From Takakia lepidozioides (lineage: Eukaryota; Streptophyta; Takakiopsida; Takakiales; Takakiaceae): a stretch of 64,000 nucleotides of DNA. Shown in pieces: positions 12,301-21,752 of the stretch. How positions within the stretch are numbered: position 1 is the stretch's first letter; each line of letters opens with the position of its first letter. The notes beneath the pieces were generated by a model that saw only the letters and a list, made by a program, of their open reading frames with translations, was not told the DNA's origin and did not search any database. The position numbers and the translations under genes were made by a program. The stretch lies in contig CM060733.1 of assembly GCA_030704615.1 (NCBI GenBank), forward strand, positions 46,748,001 through 46,812,000. The letters are read 5' to 3'.

Positions 12301-12890
12301 TAGGAACGAGGTACGAGGAAAAAAAAAAAGCTTTTGGTGAAAATTCTCTAGCAAAAGCAAACGCTGATCACAACTCGGGGAATATGCCCTTATGCTGGCA
12401 AATTTTTGGGGAATATGCCCTTATGCAACAGCAATAATCCCCCCCTGACTGCCCATTTAGGTTTTTCTCATCTTGAGCACCCTAACTCTTCATCCACTAG
12501 CTGCATTGTGCCTTTCATCAGCATCTTTAGTCCTTAGGAATCTTCATAGCCCCAAGCTTCAGGGTGGGGCCGCTGCCCACGGGCTGAGCGGGGCCCTTGG
12601 ATAAGCCATGTGAAATAATGGGTGACCATCTAAGAGGGTTTCCTAGAGGGATTCCATACAAAATGTAAGTTAAGAGGCTTGATTGACCTCATAAGGACCA
12701 TTCAGTTTTTTTATACAACATGCCAAAGAATATCCCAAACTCAAAAAGGTGGCAAAGTGTAAAAAATGCAATCCCTCCACATGAATAGAGAGGAGGTATG
12801 CCGGAAATAGGAGAAGGTGACCAACATCATGAGCTTGTCGTTCATGTAGAACTTGGTTTCAATTGACTTACCAATTTTAAATGAACAGAT
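9320..12890 (-). repeat. F-box repeat unit, copy A (5' leader part only)
   Basis: This matches the leader of the F-box unit and lacks the F-box gene. It is the inverted counterpart of copy C: 9320-12890 pairs with about 36,480 down to 32,880, including the 203-bp tandem repeats, the promoter region (TATA on the minus strand near 11,010) and a distal part (12,440-12,880) absent from copy B. Small ORFs, for example 9980-10171 (63 codons, nearly identical in copy C), are conserved only because the DNA is. The left edge interrupts Ty3 RNase H. Confidence 0.8.
10454..10860. repeat. Tandem repeat, about 203-bp unit, two copies
   Basis: GCTCGTGACAGTTGAAGC starts at 10454 and again at 10657, and both units run through TTTCGCACACAACTGGG and GAAATGGATGCAATGCGCG. 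Shorter versions of the CAGTTGAAGCTTAAT motif precede them. The same pair is present in copy C near 35.0-35.4 kb and partly in copy B near 29.4-29.8 kb. Confidence 0.85.
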
Positions 12891-13371
12891 TTGTGCTCAC
12901 AAAGAGATCATGAGACCTGTATGAGACTCCACATCTGACTTTAGGATGTTGTCAAACACAAAAGTCTTTGAAGCCATGCTATGAGACCTTGCCCTTCTAG
13001 AACATTTGTTAGGCAAACTTTTTTGTATATGTACAAATTGTAGCTCCTCTCTTAGTGCGGAGTATGTCAAACCGGTCATTGCTCACAACTAACATTATTT
13101 TAATTAATTTTGGACTTTTGGCTTAAATCCGGACTAACTTAATATATATTTGCATGAAAATTAATTGAAATATTAATAATATCATGGTGTAATGTGTGAT
13201 TGAACTTTGTGAAATTACAGGTGATGTCATACTTGTTTCAAAATGTGTCATATAAGAGGTCCATTTGACATTGAAATGCTCAATGTGAAGTAGCAGTATT
13301 GAACAATTTATTGAACGAATCAGGAAAAACAGCAGCAAGTTCTCCATGAAGACCCACAGCATGCCATGCTT
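12891..13371. other. Non-coding spacer, AT-rich
   Basis: The similarity between copies A and C fades near 12,890. The following bases are AT-rich, with only short ORFs of no recognisable family. Confidence 0.4.
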
Positions 13372-15217
13372 ATGAGTTCCATAAGCATGACTCTCAATCT
13401 ATTGGGCACCTATGTCAAGACTTATGTTCCTTCCACTCAATTGGCAGCATTGCGGAAGGAGCTCAAGCAAGAGTTTGAGGCAAGAATTGCCACTGAGTAT
13501 GTAAACAGGGCGGATATGGAGGCCAACCTCAAGTTGTAGAAAGAGTTGGAGGACACTAAAGCTGCCCTACAGCTTACGAAGGAAAATTTAATTCAAGCAG
13601 GTCTTGAGCAAGAGAAGTTGCATGAAGTGCATAAGCAACAGCTATACCAGATACAGATTCAGCATGAGGGCAAGTTTGCATAAAGTGAAGTTGCTTCATA
13701 CAGAATTGGAAGCAGTCCATCAGAAAATGAATTTACCGTGTGCCACACTAACGACTAATCTGGAGATGGCTGCAGTGGAAGTCAAGAACCAAGCTGAGAT
13801 ATGTATAACGGTGGAGACAGAGTCAATAGAGCAGAGGAAACTCATTGCTAACATGAAGGCTACTATCTGTCGCAATGAGGATACCATTCAGCAATTCCAC
13901 CGGGTCGATGCCCAAAAGGACAAATATATCTTTGAATTGCAGCAAACAATCACAGTACGGGAGAATGAACTTTCTGTGAGTGAAAGGGCCTGGAAAGAAG
14001 CCAATAATCTGTCAGCTGTCTATGCAGCTCTGATTGAACCTCATGCGAAGCGCTTGGAGAGTTTACAACAACACTTGGAAGGATACCGGCTCAAGGAGGA
14101 GCAGGATCTCCGTGGTGTTACACAGGATAAGTTGGTGGATAATCATCTTTTGCAAGAATGGTTAACACAAGGGCCAGTGGAAGGGAAAGCACCAAGAAAA
14201 CTCACCCAAGACGAGATGAATGATCTGAGGCTACAGGTGCAGAACATTGTCACAATCACTATAGACAATGTCTATAGTCGGATAACTGAGTTACAGGAGA
14301 ACGTAGAAGGGCTGCAGACTCAAGTAGATGACTTGAGCTCCAACATTGACAAAATGGTCTTTGTTCCTGAGGAACAGCTCATGGCTACCTATTTGCACGC
14401 AAAAGACTTTGATTTTCCAATCTTCAACACAGGAAGTGCAGGACTTGCCAACATCAGGAGGGACTGTGGCAACAACATCACAGCAACCACACCAGGTCGA
14501 CAATGTTGATACCATGGCACTGCAGCAATCACTGTCTGAGGTTTGGGGTGATGCTTCTTTTAACCCACCTACTACTCCTGCTGCACTTGAATACAATCGG
14601 GCTATGAGGTACCTAGTTTGGTCATGGGTTGTGGACTGTATTATGTTGTTTGTTTCACGCTATCACATTGAGCAGCAGAAGATGCAGATGAGATTTTAGA
14701 CTTATTCTAGTGGGGAGCATTGGATGTTACCTTCAGTTCCACCATATACATATATATATGATGTAAGGATCATGCTTTAGAACTTCGTTCTTGGTTTACT
14801 TTTGCTCTGGAGAATTTGGGTCTTGACCACATTTTTCCCAAGGGGCATGAAGCTAGGAAGTGGCTACACTTCTCCAAAGTCATTGGCTCACCACTCAGCT
14901 ATACAGATGATGAGCTATGGACATATACTAATCTTGCCTGAAAGAGGTTGACACAAATTTTACAATATAAGCTTCCAAACATGGTGGGCATACACTGTAT
15001 GTCAGTCAAGATTCTTACGAAGCCACCGAAGGTCAGGAAACAGTACGGCCAACGAGGGGAAGATGATTCCGATACTACTGGTTCTGTGGAGGAAACTTTT
15101 GACATGGCTGAGGATTATGCGATACAAATGGCGGAAAAGAGACGACGGGGATCTCCTATGCCTGAAAAGTTACCTCCATATCAGCCTAAGGCAGGACAGT
15201 CAAATCCATCTAGTTGA
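13372..15217 (+). pseudogene. Decayed coiled-coil ORF, possibly gag-like
   Basis: From an ATG at 13372 one frame reads a heptad-rich helix (LRKELKQEFEARI, then KELEDTKAALQLTKENL), broken by TAG near 13,538 and a frame change near 13,680. A 301-codon ORF (13604-14509) carries on the coiled coil (LESLQQHLEGYRLKEEQDL; ITELQENVEGLQTQVDDLSS). Later frames (14346-14699, 14948-15217) give a globular part and a charged, proline-rich end (EKRRRGSPMPEKLPPYQP). I do not recognise the protein. A purine tract at 15352-15361 followed by TGG suggests a retroelement 3' end, so a gag-like protein of a non-autonomous element is one possibility. Confidence 0.5.
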
Positions 15218-15889
15218 CAGTCATCCCACCAACCAGCGACATGGCTCGGGTTCAGACAAAGAGCCCTCCGAGGGACTCTCACCGACAAAAGGGTGCTCGT
15301 TCACAAAGGTTTGCTGATCCTAAACAGTAAACCGTGAGGACACGGCTTTTTGAGAGGGGGATGGATAACGTTGGAGGATTGTCTGGGACTTAGACAGTTT
15401 TACGGGTTCTGTGGGGTACCCTTAATTTTGTGCAGACCTACGGTGGTAGACTCAGACCAATACAAACCTTAGGGGTGACAAACACAGGCCTTAGAGGTAG
15501 TAGACAGGCTTACACAATCAGTCACAGCCTTACACAGCCCGACACAGCCAGTCAGTCACAGCCTTACATCTCATCTTTGGCTTTGGCCCTGGTTTAAGAG
15601 GGAATTCCACATGTCCTTTTCCGTTGTTCAAATTTTAAGCAATTTTCATTTCTCATAATTTTTATTTGGTGGTCTAACTTTTTATCCTCTCTCATGTTTT
15701 CTTCGGATCCATTTTCTCCCATGAGAACCAGACGCTTCGCAAAGTCGTTATATAATGCCAGGTTCTTTCCAAATCTCATAGGGTGTATTTTATTTATTTA
15801 TTTATTGGCAATTTAGGATTTTGGATTGACATACCTTTTTTATACCTTGCTTTTTATGTTAGCATTACCCCTAACCCTTACCCTTTTAT
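15218..15889. other. Non-coding stretch with a possible polypurine tract and LTR start
   Basis: GAGAGGGGGA at 15352-15361 is followed by TGGATAACG, which has the form of a polypurine tract before an LTR. Repeats of CACAGCCTTACA and GACACAGCCAGTCAG lie at about 15,510-15,570. No matching 5' LTR was found upstream, so the retroelement reading is weak. Confidence 0.3.
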
Positions 15890-17207
15890 GCAAATGGCCC
15901 ATGAACTATTCATACCATAACCATAGCTATAACCATAACCATTATGGTTATTGAAATGTCTTCTCCCTTCACATTTGCGCTAGCTTTTTCCTTTGTTTTG
16001 GATTGACATGCACTTAGGCATGTTACAGTTTGCTTTCTATGTTACATCTTAATACCAGGTTCCAAGGACGAGTCTTCCATTTCAATACTTGTCCATAATA
16101 TTAGGTTCTTCATTTTTATTTTGCTTACTAGTACCCTACTAACAACACTAAGTTGTAGCGACTGGAGTTTCCATAAGTGATTGTCTATTTTGTAACTTAA
16201 ACAAAAATCCTAAACCCCTACCCTAAACCCTTACTATAAAACCCTAAACATTTACCCTTAACCCAATACCCCAGAACCCTTTCCCTTCCCTTTGCAAATG
16301 GGAATCAACTATCCATACCATAACCATAACCATTTTGGTTATCCAAATCTCTTCAATGTATCCAAATTTTCATTTTGTACCCTACTAACACATACTAAGT
16401 TGTAGTGAATGCGAGTCTTCCAGCATGTATGCTCACCATTGTTGCCTTCAACCCAAACCCTAAACCCTCGTCGGAAACCCTAAGCAAAACCCTACGCCAT
16501 TATTACGTCTAAACCCTTACCCTTCCCCTGCAAATGGGAATGAAGTATCCATACCATAACCATAACTATTATGGTTATTCAAATCTCTTCGCCCTTCATT
16601 TTGCGCAAGGTTTTGCCATTGGTTTGGATTGACATGCACTTACCTTCTTTATCGAACTTTGCTTTCTATGTATCTTAATACTAGGTTCCAAGGACGAGTC
16701 TTTCATTTAAATACTTGTCTGATGCAATGACTACACTTCCATAATATTAGGTTCTTTATTTTTATTTTGCTGACTACCTTACTAACAACACTAAGTTGTA
16801 GCGACTGGAGTCTTCCATAAGTGTTTGTCTATTTTGTAACTTAAACAAAAACCCTAATCCCTACCCTAAACCAGGCTTATTATAAAACACTAAACATTTA
16901 CCTTTAACCCATTATCCCTGAACCTTTACCTTGCCTTTGCAAATGGGAATCAACTATCCATACCATAACCATAACCATTATGGTTATCAAAATCTCTTCA
17001 ATGTTACATCCAAATTCTCATTTTGTACCCTACTAACACACACTAAGTTGTAGCGAGTACGAGTCTTTCCGGCATGTAGCTCACCATTTCTGCCTTCAAC
17101 CCAAACCCTAAACCCTCGTCGGAAACCCTAAACAAAACCCTACGCCATTGTTAGTCTAAATCCTTACCCTGCAGATAGGAGTGAAGTATCCATATCATAA
17201 CCGATTA
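15890..17207. repeat. Satellite of about 630 bp, with AAACCCT blocks and ATAACC palindromes
   Basis: Two full units (about 15,975-16,603 and 16,604-17,207) and part of a third repeat the same order: GGATTGACATGCACTT; GGTTCCAAGGACGAGTCTT; CACTAAGTTGTAGCGACTGG; a block of AAACCCT-like words; CCATACCATAACCATAACC with the palindrome ATGGTTAT; then CCCAAACCCTAAACCCTCG. AAACCCT is the plant telomere repeat, but here the words are short, irregular and embedded in a longer unit, so this is an internal satellite. Confidence 0.8.
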
Positions 17208-17307
17208 TGCCAGAGTTTTCATAGAGAAGGTCAATTATACTCTTTGACAGATTCCACAGCTCTTTGAATCGGTTAAACACATCGCTCTTATGTGCTATGC
17301 AATAGAC

Positions 17308-17680
17308 TACTTTCTCTATACAAAGGAGAAATCACAGTCCCTGTCGTTGCAAGGCACCAAAGGCCAGTGACAACTATTCCAAATCAACCTACGTTCTAAA
17401 AGCACAACACCGGCTATAGCATCCGGTCCACCCAGCCACCACGCCGTGCTACACACAAATTTCCTGTCGATGTAGATCTGCTCTAGACGCCTGTACGCCA
17501 TCATCCTTTCTTCAACTTGCCATCTCCAAGCACGCCTCAAAAATCCCTAGTCTTGGATCTCAGCTTCATGCACGCGAGCCTGCTCCATTTTACCTGCAAC
17601 TGTCAATTCGGCGATATTCTAGCAGTGTCTTGTTATTCCAAACTGGTTGACAGGTCAATCTTCGTTCCTGGCACCTAACA
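17308..17680 (-). repeat. Ty3 5' LTR, first half
   Basis: Direct repeat of 6942-7319. On the minus strand it starts TGTTAGGTGCC at the GATGG target site (17681-17685) and stops after the TATAGAGAAAG region. The rest of the LTR is not in place; it begins at 18706 on the + strand. Confidence 0.85.
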
Positions 17681-17685
17681 GATGG

Positions 17686-18705
17686 GGACACTGGAGCAAG
17701 AAGTGTAATGAAGATCCGTGCATTATTAAAGGATGCAAGAGAGATTGTAAGTCGCATAAGTCAGGAAGCCAAACAAATGTCATGGAAGGAGAATTTACAG
17801 AGAGTGATGCGTTTCTTGTAGAAACAAAACTTGCCAATGATGGTGGGAGCATGAGCACTCATGTATCTTCAGCAATTCCAAGCGGAGATGAGATGCATGC
17901 AGACGATCATGAAGAGTTCACAACAGATAATGCAAGTGGACAATGGGTTTGCACTTATGCATATATCTCACTTCCTGATCGAGGCCAGAATATTTGGATC
18001 GTAGATTCTGGAGCTTCAGAGCATATGACCTTTCATCGGGAATGGTATGCAATGGTGGAACCCATCGACGAAGGAGTTTGGGGGGTCAAAGTTGCAACAG
18101 ATCTTCAAGTCTGGGTGAGAGGAGTATGAGACATCGAAATAGAATCCTATGTCGATGGAAGGTGGACAAGAGGTACACTGAAACGAGTCGAGCTAAGAAG
18201 GAACCTCGTGTCTGTCACACAGCTTACAAAGCATGCTTATATAGACAAAATACTTGTAAATTCTATGCAGAGCAAGGAGAGTCTAAGCTTGTCATGGCAG
18301 GAGTCAGAGAAGGTCAACTATGGAAGTTGGACATTAAGGTCATCAAGCCAGAGATTGCACAAGCTAACACAGTCTTAGCAGAGATTGGTTCAATGATACA
18401 AAAATTAGATACTATTGAGAATTGGCACAAACGATTTGGACATGTTAATCCAGAAATGCTTAAGATAATGGAGAGGAAAGGAACTGTGACAGGTCTTTCA
18501 ATTTCACATCAAATGAGTGATATACCATTTTGGGAGGGATGCGTTCATGGGAAGAGTCACCGTCAGAGTTTCCCTAAACATAGCCAGAGAGAGAAAGTCA
18601 GTGCTTCAGGTCTGTTCTATCATGTAGACGTAGTTGGTCCAATGCAGCAGACATCTATTGGAGGGGCTAGGTATTTTGTGAATTTCAAAGATGACTATAG
18701 TGGAG
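17686..18705 (+). pseudogene. Ty1/copia protease and integrase N-terminal region
   Basis: This continues the copia element split at 6594. It opens with the second half of the gag zinc knuckle (G-H-W-S-K-K-C), then protease with the intact-looking active site VDSGASEHMT near 18,000, then the GAG-pre-integrase region (NWHKRFGHVNPEML, CVHGKSHRQSFPKHS) and the start of the integrase core (HVDVVGPMQQ to NFKDDYSGV). A frame change lies between protease and integrase near 18,120. The element ends abruptly at 18705 against a partial Ty3 LTR. The integrase remainder, reverse transcriptase, RNase H and 3' LTR are missing. Confidence 0.85.
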
Positions 18706-19037
18706 TGTAAATCCTATGACTTAGGCTTCATCAGGTGTTGATTTGAAGAGTGACAATGCAGATTTGATTCTAGTTACTGTTTGGGACAAGAAAGATTTGC
18801 TTAAGGCTTGTGAATACACTTCTGTGAAGAACAGGGGTGAACGACCGTTGGACTGGTGTGGTCTCTGTTACGGTCCGAATCAATGAACGGTGACTGGAAT
18901 AAAAGAAGATGGTCACATGAGTCCATATTGACGTTGATTCAAGCAAGCAGATTTCTTGGGATCCTGATAGATTCCCTATGAACGGGCCTGAATTTGTTCT
19001 GTAGTTGGACTGAGGAAAGAGAGTCAGATCCTTTTCA
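18706..19037 (+). repeat. Ty3 5' LTR, second half, inverted relative to the first
   Basis: Inverted match to 6595-6941 of the intact LTR, running from TGTAAATCC to CTTTTCA. It starts at the base where the LTR half at 17308-17680 stops, so the two are complementary pieces of one LTR. Confidence 0.8.
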
Positions 19038-19039
19038 AG

Positions 19040-19052
19040 TGGTATCAAAGCC
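19040..19052 (+). promoter_or_regulatory. Ty3 primer-binding site (initiator tRNA-Met 3' end)
   Basis: TGGTATCAAAGCC, two bases after the LTR end, differs by one base from the common plant initiator-tRNA-Met site TGGTATCAGAGCC. It fixes the orientation of this half-element as +. Confidence 0.85.
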
Positions 19053-19116
19053 GTTTTGCGATCGGGAAGAACAGATTGTGAATTTCGGAATTTCCAGAAA
19101 TAGGGTAATCGTGTGA

Positions 19117-20869
19117 ATGAGCCAGATCTCGTTCGGCTCTGTGAGCACACACCCCGGTGACGACGATCATGATAGTGAAATGGCGGGAGACCGTGAGCGC
19201 AGATGCGGCCAGTCTGCACCGAGCTTCAGATCGCGAACATGGAAGTCAGTTGTTTTCCCAGCAACAGATGGAGGCCTTAAGTACTTTGATTCGATTTGAG
19301 ATACAGAAATTGGCCCCTGCACAAACTCAAACTGAAAATCGATCTAGGGAGCTGCCTATGAGTGAGCCACTGAATGAGGACGAATCTGAGGCTGACTCCC
19401 ATGAGGCCAAGATGAAAAGAAGCAAGGATGTCACCAGGGAAATCAGAAGATTAGTGTAATTGCCAGAATTTTATGGTAAGCCATCTGTCAAGCCCGAGGA
19501 AATATTGTCTTTCCTGGATACATTAGAAGAGTTCTTTGAGGACGATTATTCAGAGGAAGCCAAGATACAGACAGCTGCTCTACAGCTCCGTGATGCCGCC
19601 AAACTATGGTGGTCGCGCTAGAAGCAGGAACGCCGTGAACACAAGAAACCACCTGTGGATAGTTGGGCTATGTTTAGGACACTGTTCTTAGCCCACTACC
19701 TACTTGGTGACTATGCACACAAGATGAAAGTTGAATTGTTCAGGCTGAAACAAGAGACTATGAGCGTGGGAGAGTTTAAGACGAGATTTGAAACCCATGC
19801 CAGTTATTTCCCCTCGTTGAGTGAAGAGGACAGAGTTGATTTTTTTGTTGATGGCCTCAGTGATTCTCTCATATTTAAGGTCAAAGCCCACAACCCTCGT
19901 ACCGAGGCAGAAGCATATCGTTTGGCCTGTAATTTTGAGAATGAAGTGAGGGCACAACGTTCTTCGAATTTTGCTCGTGGCACGGCAGAGTTCAAGCCTA
20001 GATCATCTGGTCCTTGGCAGTCACCAGCGAAGAGAGGGAATTGGAAGAGATTTAAACCGTTTAAGAAGGTGGGGGATCAAACTATACAGAGACCGCCAAT
20101 GAGGGCTCATCCAAGGCTCAGTTTCAAAGAGCAGGAAGAACACAGGCGTAAGGGTTTGTGTTTCTTGTGCCATGAACCCGGACACAGAGCTGCTGAGTGT
20201 ATGAAGTACCCGAATTATCGTCAGGCTCGACAGACAGCCGCCTTGACAGTTGAAGAACCTGCAGAACCTTGTGTGGCTGTTGAAACTGGGGAGAAGTCAG
20301 GACAAGAAAAAGGGAAAGGTCCTAATGTGCGGGTTTCTACAGCTATCATTGGAGACCAAATAGAGCATGACCCCAGTGTGATACGGGTTCAGCGGAGAGT
20401 GGCTGGAATTCCCACTCAAGTGCTCATTGATACAGACAGCACTCATAACCTATTGTCAAAGGATTTTGCTGACAAGTTGGGACTAGTTCAAGAAGACATG
20501 CAACCCTGTCAAATCCTGTTACGAGATGGTGGCGTGGACTCTACGCACAAACACATCCCAAAGGTACCGATGGTCATGCAAGGAGTACAAACTATGGCTG
20601 GCTTCGAGGTCTGGGAGGGAGCTCGGTACGACTGCATCCTTGGCATGCGGTGGCTGGATCTGGTTGATGTTGTGGTGGCTTGCAAATCCGGACTGGTTAG
20701 TGGTACCTTGCCCAACGGGAAGGGATTCAATATCAAAGGTACTAGAGCTCTTCCCAATGTACCTGTCTTGTCAGCTATTCAGATGAAAAGATGTATGCGG
20801 AGGGGAAATGCTCAGCTTTTTACTGTTAGCTTGCATGAGGTCTTGGAAACAAAAGAAACTTATTCTTGA
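19117..20869 (+). pseudogene. Ty3/gypsy gag and protease
   Basis: An N-terminal part (19157-19459) is followed by stops near 19,457 and 19,620. The capsid region reads LPEFYGKPSV, WWSR, then WAMFRTLFLAHYLLGDYAHKM and FVDGLSDSL (Retrotrans_gag type). A CCHC knuckle (CFLCHEPGHRAAEC) lies near 20,160. The protease follows, but its active site reads LIDTDSTHNLL where the family has D-[ST]-G, so the glycine is Asp. The frame ends at 20869 just past an inversion breakpoint. Stops, the altered protease and the breakpoint show it is dead. Confidence 0.9.
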
Positions 20870-21190
20870 TGGTGACCTTATTTAACCATCTATAGTCCAC
20901 ACACAGTCTCAAAGTCCCGTCTTTCTTCTTCTTAAACATTACAGGGGCACCCCAAGGGGATTTACGTGGACGTATATACCCCTTTTCCAACAGGTCATTC
21001 AACTGCCTTTCTAACTCTTCACTTTCTGCAATTGAATGCCTGTACGGTGCCCTTGCAACCGGTACAGCATCTGACATCAACTCAATAGCATGATCAACCT
21101 CCCGTTCAGGGGGCATCCCAGGGATCTCATCAGGAAACATATCTTTATATTCATTCAGGATTAGGCCAAGTCTGGGATGTGACTTCCTTT
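20855..21190 (-). pseudogene. Ty3 reverse transcriptase N-terminal segment, locally inverted
   Basis: On the minus strand: [30 protein letters not shown], then [19 protein letters not shown], the N-terminal fingers region of a Ty3 reverse transcriptase. The parts before it (protease, ending at 20,855) and after it (palm, from 21,190) are on the + strand. About 330 bp is therefore flipped inside one coding region. Confidence 0.9.
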
Positions 21191-21752
21191 CTCCCTAAAC
21201 GATTTGTTTGACTATCTATATGGGAGTCAAGTTTTTTCAAAACTTGATCTTCGGTTTGGATATCATCAGATACGGATCAAGAATTCTGACATACCAAAGA
21301 CAAGATTTCGATCTCGTTTTGGTCATTACGAATTCTTGGTGATGCCATTTGGGCTCACGAATGCTCCAGCAACATTTACTCATCTGATAAATTCTCTGTT
21401 CCAAAAATATTTGGGGAAGATGGTCCTAGTCTACATGGATGATATACTAATATACTCGAAGTCTGAAGAAGAACATGAACAACATTTACGCTTGGTCTTA
21501 GACATACTGAGAGAGAACCACCTGTTTGCTAAGAGAAGCAAGTGTGAGTTCTTTGTAGACCACATGGATTACTTGGGATTTTGCATCTCCAAAGATGGAA
21601 TCTCAATTAATCCTAAGAAAGTCCAAACAGTGGTTGAATGGCCTAAACCAAGTGATAAGACTGAGGTCAGGAGCTTTATTGGGTTTGCTAGCTTCTTACG
21701 GAAGTTTGTCAAATCTTTTTCACAGATTGCAGCCCCATTGACTGACCTGCTT
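21191..21752 (+). pseudogene. Ty3 reverse transcriptase palm and thumb
   Basis: LFDYLYGSQVFSKLDLRFGY opens the palm, followed by VMPFGLTNAPATFTHLIN, the catalytic YMDD box in LVYMDDILIYS, and the thumb (FLGF-like DYLGFCISKDG, then IAAPLTDLL). Homology stops at about 21,752, where RNase H should begin. The matching RNase H is the minus-strand piece that starts at about 9,300. Confidence 0.9.

Larger units (their letters stand above)
6595..17680 (-). mobile_element. Ty3/gypsy chromovirus inserted in copia gag, with later insertions
   Basis: The two ends are TG...CA LTR termini in minus orientation, and the flanking 5 bp are identical: GATGG at 6590-6594 and at 17681-17685. Removing the insert and one GATGG restores the spacing of a CX2CX4HX4C zinc knuckle in the host copia element. 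Inside, only the 3' LTR, polypurine tract and integrase-RNase H (7.3-9.3 kb) plus the first half of the 5' LTR (17.3-17.7 kb) remain in the original orientation. The space between holds repeat copy A, a coiled-coil ORF and a satellite; the missing 5' half lies inverted at 18.7-21.75 kb. Confidence 0.85.

Noticed and set aside
16200-17140. AAACCCT runs as a chromosome end
   Set aside because: The runs are short and irregular, lie inside a ~630-bp satellite, and genes and elements continue on both sides.
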